Shown: in pieces, positions 9,747 to 21,447 of the stretch | Position numbering within the stretch: position 1 is the stretch's first letter | How the letters are laid out: the number at the start of each line of letters is the position of its first letter | From: Parasponia andersonii | Lineage: Eukaryota > Streptophyta > Magnoliopsida > Rosales > Cannabaceae | Reading direction: 5' to 3' | DNA length: 64,000 nucleotides | NCBI GenBank assembly: GCA_002914805.1 | Contig: JXTB01000325.1 | Coordinates: forward strand, 213,401-277,400 | The notes under the pieces: model-generated | Told to the model about the DNA's origin: nothing | Seen by the model: the letters and a program-made list of their open reading frames with translations, nothing else | The model's database searches: none | Made by a program: the position numbers and the translations under genes

Positions 9747-12136
9747 CTCAAATAGTTCAAATCCGATTTCGATCTCCACATACTATTATAATAAGATTAT
9801 ATAAATATATTATTATGTTTTTTAATGGCTGGAGGTTGACTTACTTTGAGTGGTGCAACTCTTATTGCAACCTCCTTTTCTTCAGGTTTTTCGTTTTTAT
9901 TGTATATGTATGATTCGCTTAAATTGGTCTTATGAATGAATTTTAAGAAATATACATCTCACATGAATTTTCTACGGGAGCTTCAGCACTCTTCATGGTG
10001 AACGGAGAGACATTCTCACTTTCTCAATATGGATGCATTTCATAAATGATTATATTTACCGATATTTTCTTTTTATAAATTTCAGAAAAGACAATTTATT
10101 ACAAGGCTGCCACTCTTTTTATACCTAAAATTGATAATATTAAAAAAAAAAAAAAAACTATTGCTTTGGTTTCGTTCTGCAGAGATTGGGCGTGTCGTGA
10201 CTACATATTTTTAACGGGTATTTTGTCGGACCATTTTGCTATAGAATCCAAACTGGGGCCATTTACTTCGATTTGGGCTTAAAAATGGGCATATAATCAT
10301 ACAACCCTTGAAAAAAAAAAAAATACTTTTGTTGTATAAAATAATTAGAATTGATTTTCCCTTCTAAAAATAAATTTTATTTAAAATAAAACACAAATAA
10401 ACGGAGCGAGGAGGCTGGTCGGTTAACTTATTAATCTGAGGTTTAATAATGCCCCGTCATGTTTTGTTTTTGTTTTGTTTTTTTCGTTTCCATCCAGGGC
10501 TAAAAACATCGGATATTGAGTCAATGTCTCCCAAAATTTTCCGAAATATATTTGAAAAATGCAGTATTCCCCTTAATTTATTGTGTTATTACTTGATCCA
10601 ACAAAGGTTAATTTTTTATTAAACGCCTCAACTGAATACAATTTCTGGATCCTGCTAATAACATTTTTATACTAATCGAAAGAATCAATTAACAAGACAG
10701 CAAAGGAGCTATCACTTTTGATTATTTTCTCGTACCACGATTTTAATATATATATATATAATATAATATGGTCGCTAATTTTTTTCACATATTTATAGAT
10801 TTTTTTTTAACTATTGAATCATAATTTAATCATTATTATAATTTAAATAGTTAAAAAAAAATAAAAAATAAAAATTCATTATTTAATTTACCAATTTTAT
10901 AAAAATAATACTAATAGATGGATAAAAACAATTACCTAACATACCCTATATATCATCAAGACATGTACGCACGCGCTTGTAGGACTCTACGCGTGTATGT
11001 ATATATATATATATGGAATTTTCTCATAAACAAGAGGTTTTGATTCCAAGTGGACTTTAAAGGAAAAAAATGACAAAAGCCTCTAAACAATATTGCGCAT
11101 TCATGCGAAGTCATATTTAAGGTAATTAATGAGTTTTTGAGCTAGTTTGGTATTATATTGTGCTATAAGCAATAGAAGTTTGACCCCCCAAAAACAAGAA
11201 GAGCAGATGAGGATGAATAAATTTACAAACTAGAGGTGCCTGATAAATTATAAACTGTAAATGATATTTTACAAACTAGCTAGAGGTGTTTGTAAATGAC
11301 GTATTATAATGATCTTTTAGAAAATAGCGCATACGTTTAAGTAGAAGCTAAAAGCATGATATACAAACACCTCATTTTTTCATATTTTTATCAGTTGCTG
11401 TTAAAAGCTCAAAAGTGGTCTGCCAAAAGCTTATCTATCAACTTGGAAACAGTATACCATTTTTTTTCTTTTATTTTTCCCTTTTTCTTATATGTATATT
11501 AAAAGAAAACCATTGGCATGTGTGCGAAAACATCTATACCCATTTAAGGGTTTGGATTCACTGTCTTCACTCGTCTAGAATTCGCTAATAATAGTCCCCA
11601 TAATACAACTTATCGATGAACAAGTTTGTCCTGCTCCGAACCACGATCATCGTTCATTTTCTTCTTTAATTACCTGATAAGGATAGTTATTATCCTTTGA
11701 CTAATCTTTTTGTTTGCAATACTTGGTTGTAAATAGTTTTAGGTTATTCAATCATGAAATTAGGATATTTTTCCTTCTAGATTTTTCTAATAAATTTATT
11801 ACCCAAATAGATAGAGCCACGTGTCCATTATGGACGACCCATCAAAGGAGAAAGTCCAGACATATCTTTTAAGTGTTAGAGACTAAGACATCAACTAAAC
11901 TTCACTTAAATTATTGTAACTTAGAAAACGATATGGGCAATCCCGTCAAAACCTTGCACATGAAGCAATTGAAGACGCGTATAGCAATAAATAAATGTGA
12001 TAAAAAAACTCACTAGTTAAGCACTACCAGTCGTTATGGTTTAAAGCTTCCCATATATACGTATATATATTTATGATATCCTCTTATCAATTATTAGTAT
12101 GCTCTTATCCTATATTTTTCATAACAAATTAACAAT
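9747..12136. other. gene-poor AT-rich DNA
   Basis: I see no supported gene. It holds A-runs at about 10141-10156 and 10309-10322, TA runs near 10747 and 11001, and the second copy of the direct repeat (10872-10945). A segment at 11140-11460 has internally repeated ACAAACTAG..AGGTG phrases and may be a decayed MITE. A G-box (CCACGTGTCC, about 11818) lies 320 bases before the ORF at 12137, and TATATA-rich sequence is present at 12051-12072. Confidence 0.5.
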
Positions 12137-12475
12137 ATGGGTTATTCAGAAGACAACAAGATGATCACCAAACAATACGTCGGCGTTCCAACCTCCGATA
12201 AGCCCACCAAGCAGCTTGACTATACCGCCGTTGATCCCGACGGCCACGTGTCCTCCTATGTTAGTGCTAAGAAGAAGAAGAAGAAGAAGAAGAAGAGGAA
12301 CAAGCACTGGAAAAGATCATCACTATGGTTTTGCTGCTCAAACGTGGAGTTTGAGAACGATGAGCTGGATAAACACAAAGTGCTTGAGTTTTTGGAGAAC
12401 AACAATAATAATAGCAAAAAAAACTGCCTTGTCATGTGTTGTACAAATATCGAAATGGCCGGTCCGAAGGTGTAA
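12137..12475 (+). CDS. small orphan protein, 112 aa, poly-Lys and paired Cys-Cys motifs
   Basis: I do not recognise this protein. The ATG lies in a favourable plant context (AACAATGGG), with a TATA-rich stretch at 12051-12072. It is hydrophilic at the N-terminus, with the K9 run (from a GAA/AAG repeat) at residues 45-53. The rest holds two look-alike motifs, F-C-C-S-N-V-E-F near residue 65 and M-C-C-T-N-I-E-M near residue 99, plus a run of five Asn. It has no signal peptide and no membrane segment. The repeated Cys-Cys motif argues for a real protein, but a chance ORF in an otherwise gene-free stretch is possible. The basic run could act in nuclear targeting or membrane association; this is inference only. 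Confidence 0.5.
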   Translation: MGYSEDNKMITKQYVGVPTSDKPTKQLDYTAVDPDGHVSSYVSAKKKKKKKKKRNKHWKRSSLWFCCSNVEFENDELDKHKVLEFLENNNNNSKKNCLVMCCTNIEMAGPKV

Positions 12476-13340
12476 TCTCGATCGTTTCATTATTATTATT
12501 ATTATTATGATCATTTTCATTATTAAGTGGTAGTTTCATTACGCTGGTTAGTAATTGTTTTTAATTGTTGCTGTTGTACTTGGGGCTTTTGAAAGGGGAA
12601 AAATGTGTGTTATGTCACAGGTGTTGGGCTTAAGTTGTATGAATTAGTACGAAGGTTAGTATTATACTGTTTAAAATTAGTTTTGTGTGTACCATACAAA
12701 TAGGTGGAATATATTTTTATATAAAGATACTCATTAATCAATATGTTACAGATATTATTATCAATATGGATATAAACTTTTAGTACTTATATGTACTTTT
12801 TTTTGAAATTTCTTGAATGAAAATTTTAGATGATTTATTTTTTACCCGCGCGCAGTAGATACCAACAACAAAGTAGCTCGTTAAGTTTTTATATCACACA
12901 AATATACAAGCACTCATATACTAAAAACAAAATTTTCAATTAAACACCCTGTAATTATAAAGTAGCTATTTCTGGCGAGATATACTCCGGAACTTAAATT
13001 TCTCGGTCAGATTTTTATCGTTAGACATATTTAATATTAATACGCCATAAATCTATAACGCATTAAATTCAAATTTAATATTCTGTATCTAATCGATTAT
13101 GTCATTATGATAGAAAATCAAAGAGAATAAACCGAAGATAACCTCAAATTGATACGTTATGCTTGATTTATGGGAGGGGAAAAAAAATTTATTTATAAGG
13201 TTGACTTTATTTCCAAGTAAAACAAAGAGACTAATTGTAAAAACTGAAATTTTCAAAGGGTATTTAAGACATTTTAAGATCAATGGCATAATTATAGTTA
13301 AATATTTTTGGATTTAAATAATCAAAATATCGGGAATATT
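12476..13340. other. AT-rich non-coding DNA after the small ORF
   Basis: No gene seen. The first 300 bases would be the 3' UTR and terminator region of the small ORF. ATT repeats lie at 12488-12510. The stretch from about 12950 on could be the outer part of the LTR-like sequence that ends at 15411. Confidence 0.4.
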
Positions 13341-15411
13341 TTATTAATTTGCTACAGTGCCCAGTTTTTTTGCTCATAACCCCCTAAAAATCTCAAATTT
13401 TCAAAAAGAGAGGCTTGGAAGAGAGAAAAAGAGAGAAAATAGCACTTTCTGTCCGAGCTCCATTGCACTGCCACCATCAACTTCCTGGGCCCATGCAAGC
13501 CCACATCGAAGGGCTTTCGACGACGAAGCCAATGCCTATGGTTTCTCCTCGTTTCGACGTCGGATGAAGCCGCATCAGCCTCACAAAAATTCCATCACCA
13601 GTGAGGTTTTCCGGTCACTGGAGCGCCGTCCGACCTCCGTTTTCGACACCTTTAGCAAGTGGAGTCTCATCTCGTCATCGCCGAAAAACTCTAAGTGGTT
13701 GCTCATCCAAATTAATCTCCAGTAAGTTTTTATTAATTTTACCGTTTTTACCAACTATGTAAAAAATGATATTTATGTAATTATTTCGGTTAAGCATTTT
13801 ATTTACCTAAGGTAAATATATGAGGTGAAATAAGAATAAAAATCATAAATAATTGTAGTTAGTAAAAGTAAAAAGGATAATGATAAGTGCGGTTAATAGT
13901 AATTAGAAAAAGATGACATTTTCTAATTATTTTCAAAATGTGGTATTTATGTAATTCTTGGATTTTTGGGCTTAATTAACGCTAGGGACCTTGAAACTGA
14001 GTTCTGACTTCGAATTTGGACTTAGTGAGGTCGAGACATAAATTTTGATATAAAATATTACTATGTTTCGTTGAGAACGAAAATTGGAATTTCATGGCAC
14101 AAAATTGCACCGTTTTGCATGCCGCAGTACGGTTCTGCACCGGGACCCGTTTTTGATAAAGTATATATCTAACCTATCATTTTTGAGTGCTCTGAATCTA
14201 ATGGTGACCTCCATTTTTATATTTGAAGCTTCGGTTGAAAAGTCACTTTTTCAAGTTGAAATACCATAAACCAAAAACTGTTATTTAAGCACTTGAGTGG
14301 CCAATGGGGGATTTTTTAAGTATCATTGACCTGGTATTACTACCATATTGAGGTAGGGGTTCGATTACCTAATTTTATATCTATTTTGGATTTAAATTGT
14401 ATCAAAATTTATTTATGAAAAATCGTAATTTTATAATGGTTAAAGAAATTGTTGTTAATTATTTGGTTATACTAGGATTAGACTGTATGGATTATTATTT
14501 ACATTTTTATATATTAGTTTTCGAGGTAAAATAGTATTGTGATGCCCATATTACAGTAAATCACAAAATAATGCAAAGTTGGATTTTAAAACATGATTTA
14601 ATTATTGGATGCATGGTTGTTGTATATTATTACATGTTGTACATATCATAGGATCATACACTTGAATTCTATTATAGCATCGTAGTATTTTTAAATTACT
14701 GGCGAGTTGCTACAACGCTAAGTGAGAGATCTAGGCCCCTGTGCAAGTTTTTACGGATACGTCTAGGGGAAGTGTCAGGATGCTAGGTACCTTTGTTATA
14801 GAGGTATTATATGACCGTGATAGGAGAAAGAGAGCTCACTTATATTCTTGTTAATGTATGATATGTACAATAATGATATGGTTTTAGTTTTGGTTTTGAA
14901 TATGTGATTATTTTGGATACCATAGATTTATAAACTTGATTTATGAATAGATTTAAAGGAACTACCCATGTAGGTTTGAGATATTACATCCATAAAAATG
15001 GTAATTGAATTTATACTGAGCATGTGAATGCTCACCCCTTATTTTTTCCATCTCAAGTAGTGCTCGGTGTAATTTTGGAAATTCAAGAGCAGTTTAGGAA
15101 AGAGCTAGTTACTAAGTGAGAAACTGGTAATTTTGTAAGATATCTCTATTTATTTATCTTGGCTTATAATAAAATACTTAATGGCCCATTTCACGGATTT
15201 AGTCTGTATAATTAGTGTGCTAGATTGTGAGACTACTAGTGATGATGTTTGATTTATTTTAATAAATTTCATTAACGATCTATATCAAATGGTGATCATG
15301 TAGGAATTTTACTATTAAAATTATTTTATAAATTTTTTCAAAAAATAATTTTTGAATTTTCACTTATAAATCTTTTTTTTTTGCCACTAGCTAGGGGTTT
15401 GGACCGTGACA
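13341..15411 (+). repeat. probable solo LTR remnant of a Ty3/gypsy (chromovirus-like) element
   Basis: The 3' end GGGGTTTGGACCGTGACA at 15394-15411, the phrase ATGCTCACCCCTT at 15029, and an exon-like GC-richer block at 13357-13720 ending in CCAG|GTAAGT are typical of long plant chromovirus LTRs as I know them. The open frame in the block (13357-13725, 122 codons) has no recognised domain. The left boundary was not found, and no flanking duplication of GTAAT is seen. It could instead be a decayed pseudogene 5' end. Confidence 0.38.
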
Positions 15412-17719
15412 GTAATTTCTTTATAATCCAATATATAAGGAAAATACAAAATGTTAGAATTTTTGTTTTGTGGGAATGGAAAATTTAAAGTTATATAGGA
15501 TTCTAGAATGAAGTGATTTAGTATATCTATCTACATAATAAATGGCTAAGTGCTCTCGTGAATGGTATATTTCTGCCACTCATGAACTTTTCTGCCCAAA
15601 TTTTTCTGCCACAAGCAAGCTGGACCATTGGATGAAGCTTATATCTACAATTCATAATTGCTTAGTTTTGCTATTAATAGAAGCTCCCAAAATATTATTA
15701 ATTTATCTTCCTTTCATGATGTTCTTGGATTTTATATTTTTCTCTTTTTACGTCTAGATAAAAAAGAGCCAAAACATGAGCATTTGAAATCAATAAATTG
15801 TATTTTAACCTTTAGCAATATTATTTCTCTTTCTCTTTATATCAAGAATAATTTTTTTTTTTCATGTTTTGGATTTTTTTTAAAGCAAATATCTTTTTAT
15901 ATTGTTGATGAACTATGTATACCAAACAATTTTGCTAATTGACTTTTGTTATATATCATATACTTTGCTACAATTTTTAATCTATCAATTTATTGATGCT
16001 ATACTATTTCTTATACACAGCATTCGTAATCATGAGAATTTTAAAACTAAAAATAGTTTTTTCGTTTTTTTTTTAAGGAGAAATAGGGTTTAAAAAAAAA
16101 AAAAACTAAGCATCCAAATGAGTGTCACTCTAGTTCTATTCTTTTACGTGAACTATATCAAGAACATTTTTTATTTTTTAACTCGTAAATGCATCTTATC
16201 TTTTTGTATTACAATTTATTACTTATGATACTATGAGCGTCACTGTGATTCCTATTTCATATGTCTTTTGATATACAAAATTTCTTAATCTATTTCATAT
16301 GCATTTTGATATACAAAATTTTTTCAACATGGAGAGTGAATAGTTTATTCACAAAAGAATTATTAAAAGTATTTTTTTCAATTCAAGGTATTATTAGCAT
16401 ATTATTTATTTGATAAATTAATATGGTTACTCGCAAAACACAACACGACACAACTATCTTCATTTCGATTAATAAGGAAAAAAATTTTAGTCCTTGGAAA
16501 GGCCTAGCAAGCAGAGTTTGGATCCCTACTGAAACAAGAAATCAAACTTTGAATTCGATACCTCTCAAGTAACAAAAGCAAAGTGATGACATTCACTATA
16601 AAACAATTTCAAATAATATCTAATCCTCAGAGCAATATTAATCAACAACCCTAGTACCGAGGTTACAGTCATAATTCTAGCAAAAAAGGTCATAATATGA
16701 TAATTTAAATTTTACTCTAAAGAAGTCATGCAATAAAAAAATCTTCCAGGAATAAAAGAAAAGACTTACATTAAATTTAGCAATTTTCTTTTAAGCAAAA
16801 GAAAAATAATATACCCGAAATGTCAGCAAAGCCTTGGCATGCAATGGTTTGAAATTTGAATGGCCTTCGGAATGCCACCTAATTAGTTATTACACACCAT
16901 AATAAAATACGTATCAAAATCAAGAGAGTACAAATACATATATACAGTTAGTTTATATATAAACCTAATTAAGTTTTATATTAAGTTTTTTATTTTCCAA
17001 GCATCCAAATAGATTATTGTTATTATTATTTAGGGTATGGGGCGAGAGAGAGAAAATGACACAACGTGAGCCGTCCAGGTTTCGATCGGCAACGGAGGAG
17101 AGGCCCTGTTACGAATTGGCTTGGGGTGGAAGAAGAGGCCCATTACCAAAAAGGCAATTTTTTAAAAAATAATGTGAAAATGGCCCGGCATTGATTCTTC
17201 TGTATTTTAGTTTCCGTAATATCTAATATGATACGATCATCCTAAAAAAAAAAAAAAAAAAAAAAAAAAGAGGCCTGCCATGAGTTGATGGCAGCATCGG
17301 GGTAAAAAATAATAGGGTCTCGTTGAGGTTTACCTATAAAATTAAAAAATATTACATATATACGGTATATGGGAAAAGAATTAGTTTCCGTACCACGTAC
17401 AGTGAGTATTTTTGGAATAACAAAGTAGTAAAAAACGCGGTGGCATTGTCTTAATCAAAGCTATCCTTTTATTGTACGTTTATATATTAAAAAGGTTAGC
17501 CAGTGCTATTAAAAAATATTTCCAGCTAAATGATTTGGCATCATTTCCTATGTTTCCTTCTCTCGACTTCGATACCCACCTTGCGAACGTTGCTTTTTCT
17601 TCTTCTATACCTCTCCCCCCCTTTTTCTTTTCTTTTCTCTAGTTTCTTTTTTTTTTTCTCTCATCAAATCCTCCTCTTTTTATTCATTTTTTATAATTAT
17701 TTTTTCTTTTCTTAATTTT
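15412..17719. other. AT-rich non-coding DNA
   Basis: No supported gene. It includes a 26-base A-run at 17244-17269 (possibly a retroposon tail, with no body recognised before it) and pyrimidine-rich DNA at 17550-17720. The short open frames here are low-complexity (Phe, Leu, Ile, Ser) and show no domain. Confidence 0.45.
16252..16327 (+). repeat. tandem duplication, 38 bp x 2
   Basis: CTATTTCATATG.[C/T].TTTTGATATACAAAATTT occurs twice in tandem with a 38-base period (starts 16252 and 16290) and a few differences. It is non-coding. Confidence 0.75.
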
Positions 17720-19380
17720 TAAAATTAGTTACCACTAATTAGTTTAGTTGTTACTTTTCCCATTTTTTTTTCTCATGGAATCCTCGTTTTTTTATTCATT
17801 TTTTAAATTATTGTTCTTTTTTATTTTATTTTTAAAATTAGTTACCACCAATTAGTTTAGTTACTTGTTACTTTGATTATCAGTTATCACTAACCATTTA
17901 ATTATTATTAGCAATTTAATTACTGATTACTAGAGTAGTAATAAAATTGATAACCAGACTAATTATCATATTAGTTACTTGATATCTAATAATCAATCTT
18001 TAAAGTGGTTTCGAAACAAGACCAATTTAGTTATTAGTTAACATCAAATTAGTTATTGTTTTCCAACCATGTGATTGATTGGTTACTGCTAAGCTACCAA
18101 TTTGAATATTGGTATTATCTTATTAGTTACTCATTACTTTTAAATTAGTTATTCGTTTCTAGAATTGTAATTGATTGGTTACCATTAATTAGCTTATAGT
18201 AGTTACTAATTATTAATTTAGTTACTAGTTACTAGTTTACAAACTACTTAATAGTTTATTATTTTTGTCAAATCTAGTTACTAGTTACCAAATATTGCTT
18301 ACTTTAATTAAAAGTGGTAATCAATCTAGTTACTAAAAATCATCTTATTACTCGTTCCCTCCTCTTCCCCCCACCTCCCCCCCCCCCAAAAAAAATAGCA
18401 ATCTTATTACTAGTTATCCTAAATACTGATTATTGGTCTTGTGATTGATTGTTGTTTATTGGTTACTGATTACTAGTCTTGCATAGATTTCAAATTGGTC
18501 ATTTGTTACAAGTCACCAATGTGGTTACTAGTTTCCAAATTACTAGTTTCTAAACTAGTGGCCAATTTTAGGATTAGTGACTCCTAATCTGGTTACTAAG
18601 TTAATAATTAGGCTTCTAATTACTAATTATAAGGTTGATTATTGGATTAAAAAAAAAACATATACACACATACACACACAGAGAAAATAATTAGTTTATG
18701 GTAATTACCAATTACCAATTTAGTTACTAGCTAGTGTTTTCCAAACTACTTAATGGTTTACTAGTCTTGCGAAATCTAGTTACCAATTACCAACTACTGC
18801 TTACTTTTTAATAGTGGTAACTAATCTAGTTACTAATAGCAATCTTGTTACTCATTTTCAAAAAAAAAAAGTAGCAATCTTGTTACTAATTACTCTTGTT
18901 ACTAGTTACCCTAATTAATTATTATTTACTAGTTACTGTTTACTACTTATTAGATTGGTTGCTAGTCTTACATAGGTTTCAAATTGATTATTGATTACAA
19001 GTCACTAATTTGGTCACTAGTTTTTAAACTAGTGGCCAATTTCAAAATTAATGACTTCTAATTTGGTTATCAATAAGTTTATAATTTAGCTTCTGGTTAT
19101 TAATTACAAGGTTGATTACAGGATTAAAAAAAAAACACACACACACACACATACACACACAAAGAAATATTGACCAATTCAGTTATCCGCTACCTTAGAT
19201 ACTGGTTACAGTGTCTTGTGACAAGTTACCAATTATAAGACAAGTTACTATTAACCAATTAAATTACTGGTTATCAATTTTTTATATTGTGACTAGTAAC
19301 CAATTTGATTATTAGTTACTAGTCTGTTACAAGTTACTAACTACTGGTTACCAGTTACTATTACTGATTTTTAAACTAAT
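17720..19380. repeat. degenerate TTACTAGTTACCAAT-type repeat domain
   Basis: About 1.66 kb is built almost wholly from variants of short words such as GTTACTAGTTAC, CAATTTAGTTAC, ATTAGTTACT and TTACCAATTA. They occur in irregular order with no fixed period, interrupted by C-runs (18364-18388), A-runs and (CA)n tracts (18661-18682, 19137-19163). A larger tandem duplication is embedded (see the separate entry). No gene is seen. It looks like a decayed satellite or simple-sequence island. Confidence 0.75.
18200..19165 (+). repeat. about 475-500 bp tandem duplication inside the repeat domain
   Basis: Two diverged copies lie in the same order: AAACTACTTAATRGTTTA (18241; 18743), GCTTACTTT (18297; 18797), CATAGRTTTCAAATTG (18482; 18971), TAAACTAGTGGCCAATTT (18551; 19025), AAGGTTGATTA followed by an A-run and (CA)n (18630; 19108). 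The offset falls from about 500 to 474 because of indels. Confidence 0.75.
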
Positions 19381-21447
19381 CTTTTTTTTTTTTTTCCTTT
19401 TTTCCACATATAAAAGCATCTTGATCTCATTGATGTACATCATAAGCAATATATATCAATTTAAAATCCACAATTGAGTAGAGGAAATTTATTCTTCAAA
19501 AATTCCAGCAAAAAGCTCATAGTCTAGTTTAAGAACAAAATAGAAGCAATCTAAAATGATTACAAATTGCCATATAAGATATGAAAGAAACTTCAAAATA
19601 TTTATTATGAACTACCTAATGCAAGAATCAAAAGAAAGCTCTAATCTTAAAGCTCATTTTAATTTAACATTTACATCTCCATTTGGCATTAGGCTTTGTG
19701 CTTCTGCTTGTCATTTCAATTCCTATATTAAATGAGAAAAAACTGAGGTACATAATGATAAATGCAAAACATACAGCAAATAAATAAATATAAAATGATT
19801 CACATGAACATGCATATATATATATATATATATAATGAACATTTCAATCAATAACTCGTAAAATTAAATGAAAAAAAAAATGCACAAACAGAGTAGGTAA
19901 GAAACACATGGAGTTAATGAGTTGTTTTTTTTTTTTTTAAAAAAAATTTCTTTTTTCTCATCCATAGAGCCTAAAGTTCAGCTAGTAATGACTTCTCCTA
20001 AAAATTAAGCATCTACTCTATGATAAACATGATCACTTGATTAAAAAATACACAATACCATCTAGAAAAACAGAATATTGAAAGAACTAAAATTTAATTT
20101 GAATAAATTATAATAGATCATGATATTGAGATTAATGCTAATTCTCATAAAAAATAGCCCATATAGAAAGATTGTAATGAATGTAAGATAGCTTAAATGA
20201 AATACAATTCTTGTTATCAACCACAATGTAACACAACTTTTGCAAGAAACTATAACCGTTAAAAAATAAAGTATGAGATGAAACACAACCAAAAAAAAAA
20301 AAACTGAAAAAAAATAAAAAAACCCTTATCGTCATCAAAAAATTTTAAGGCAAGAGTTACCTAGTGCATGAAATTGTCAAAAACAATTTAGCAAACACAT
20401 GGTGGGCAATACTATACTTGTACAAAAATATATGAGTATATCGACCCCTAAGGATGCCTTATATGCAACGTCAATTAACAACGAACACAAGAAACAAGCT
20501 TAAGAACACGTGATTTGGTTTCCTATTAACTTAACGAAAGTGTACCCATGAAACTACTATAAATTAGAGAAGTAAATCACTAATTCTTAAGTACCTAAAA
20601 ACAAGAAATTGAAAAGTAAAATTGACCTTACCGTCGATAGCGTCATTGTCAAAATTGCACACAGACTCAAAGTATCGGGTCTTAAGTGATCGCTTAACTT
20701 AGGTGCTCGCTTAGTGCTCTTGAGCTAGTAATGCCCTATCATCATGTCGTCAGTGATTGAGCTACACCATCGCTGGTAGAGGATTCTAAGTCAGAGGTAT
20801 AGGATGAGCCATGATGTCATGACATAGCCAATGAAAGTGACATCGAAATGGGGTTGGTCAGGTCTGATGAGTCTGAGCGAGAGAAAGAAAGGGGAAAAAA
20901 GTGTCATTTTTCTAAAAATGACCGTATGAAAAAAATTGAAAGATGGGTACCGTATATTTACAATTTTTTTTAAAAAACACCGTATATTGTCTAATTTGCT
21001 CAAAATAATATTCTCCGAAGCTGAAAGTTATTGATTAAGGTTGTGATTGTTGAATGGCGGAGTGGTTCGTTTGTACAATTGGTTTAGGATGGTTTTCGAT
21101 TTCTTCTTCTCAGTATTATTGTTAAATATAGCTAATTATAGCTTCTTCTTCTTATTCAAGTCTACTACGCAGACGAAGGAATTGACGATCATATAAAAGT
21201 GATGGCTTGGCTAACCTCGGATAGCTCGTAACATTCCCGTGATCATGGTCTGAAATTTCACACATATGTATATATATTTGTTTTTATTTGTAGTAACTAC
21301 TATATACTAGGTCATGTTGATAAAATTAATTAATTTAATTTAATTATTTATGGCCGAAGATTCACTTGAATTTAAGCGATTTATCACTTATAATAGCATC
21401 CCTTTCATGTCCAGTTTTAGACTCTTATTTTTTGATTACGACTTATT
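19381..21447. other. AT-rich non-coding DNA before the MULE pseudogene
   Basis: No gene seen. It has a TA run near 19815-19833 and T/A-runs at 19384 and 19926. Around 20925-20985 the phrase ACCGTAT recurs three times in 60 bases (GACCGTATG, TACCGTATA, CACCGTATA), as in the ends of some MULEs, but I found no inverted partner. Confidence 0.4.

Noticed and set aside
15520..15600. Helitron 5' end near TATCTATCTACATAATAAATGG
   Set aside because: The TC start and a CTRR hairpin end were not found; resemblance is too weak.
15542..16093. Three overlapping plus-strand ORFs
   Set aside because: Phe/Leu/Ile-rich composition from AT-rich DNA, with no domain or start context.
17530..17715. ORF rich in Phe and Leu
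   Set aside because: It lies in a T-rich pyrimidine tract; composition artefact.
17720..19380. CRISPR-like array
   Set aside because: The words have no constant repeat or spacer length, and the host is a plant.
20900..21003. MULE terminal repeat with ACCGTAT phrases
   Set aside because: No inverted partner was found on either side, so I did not annotate an element end.
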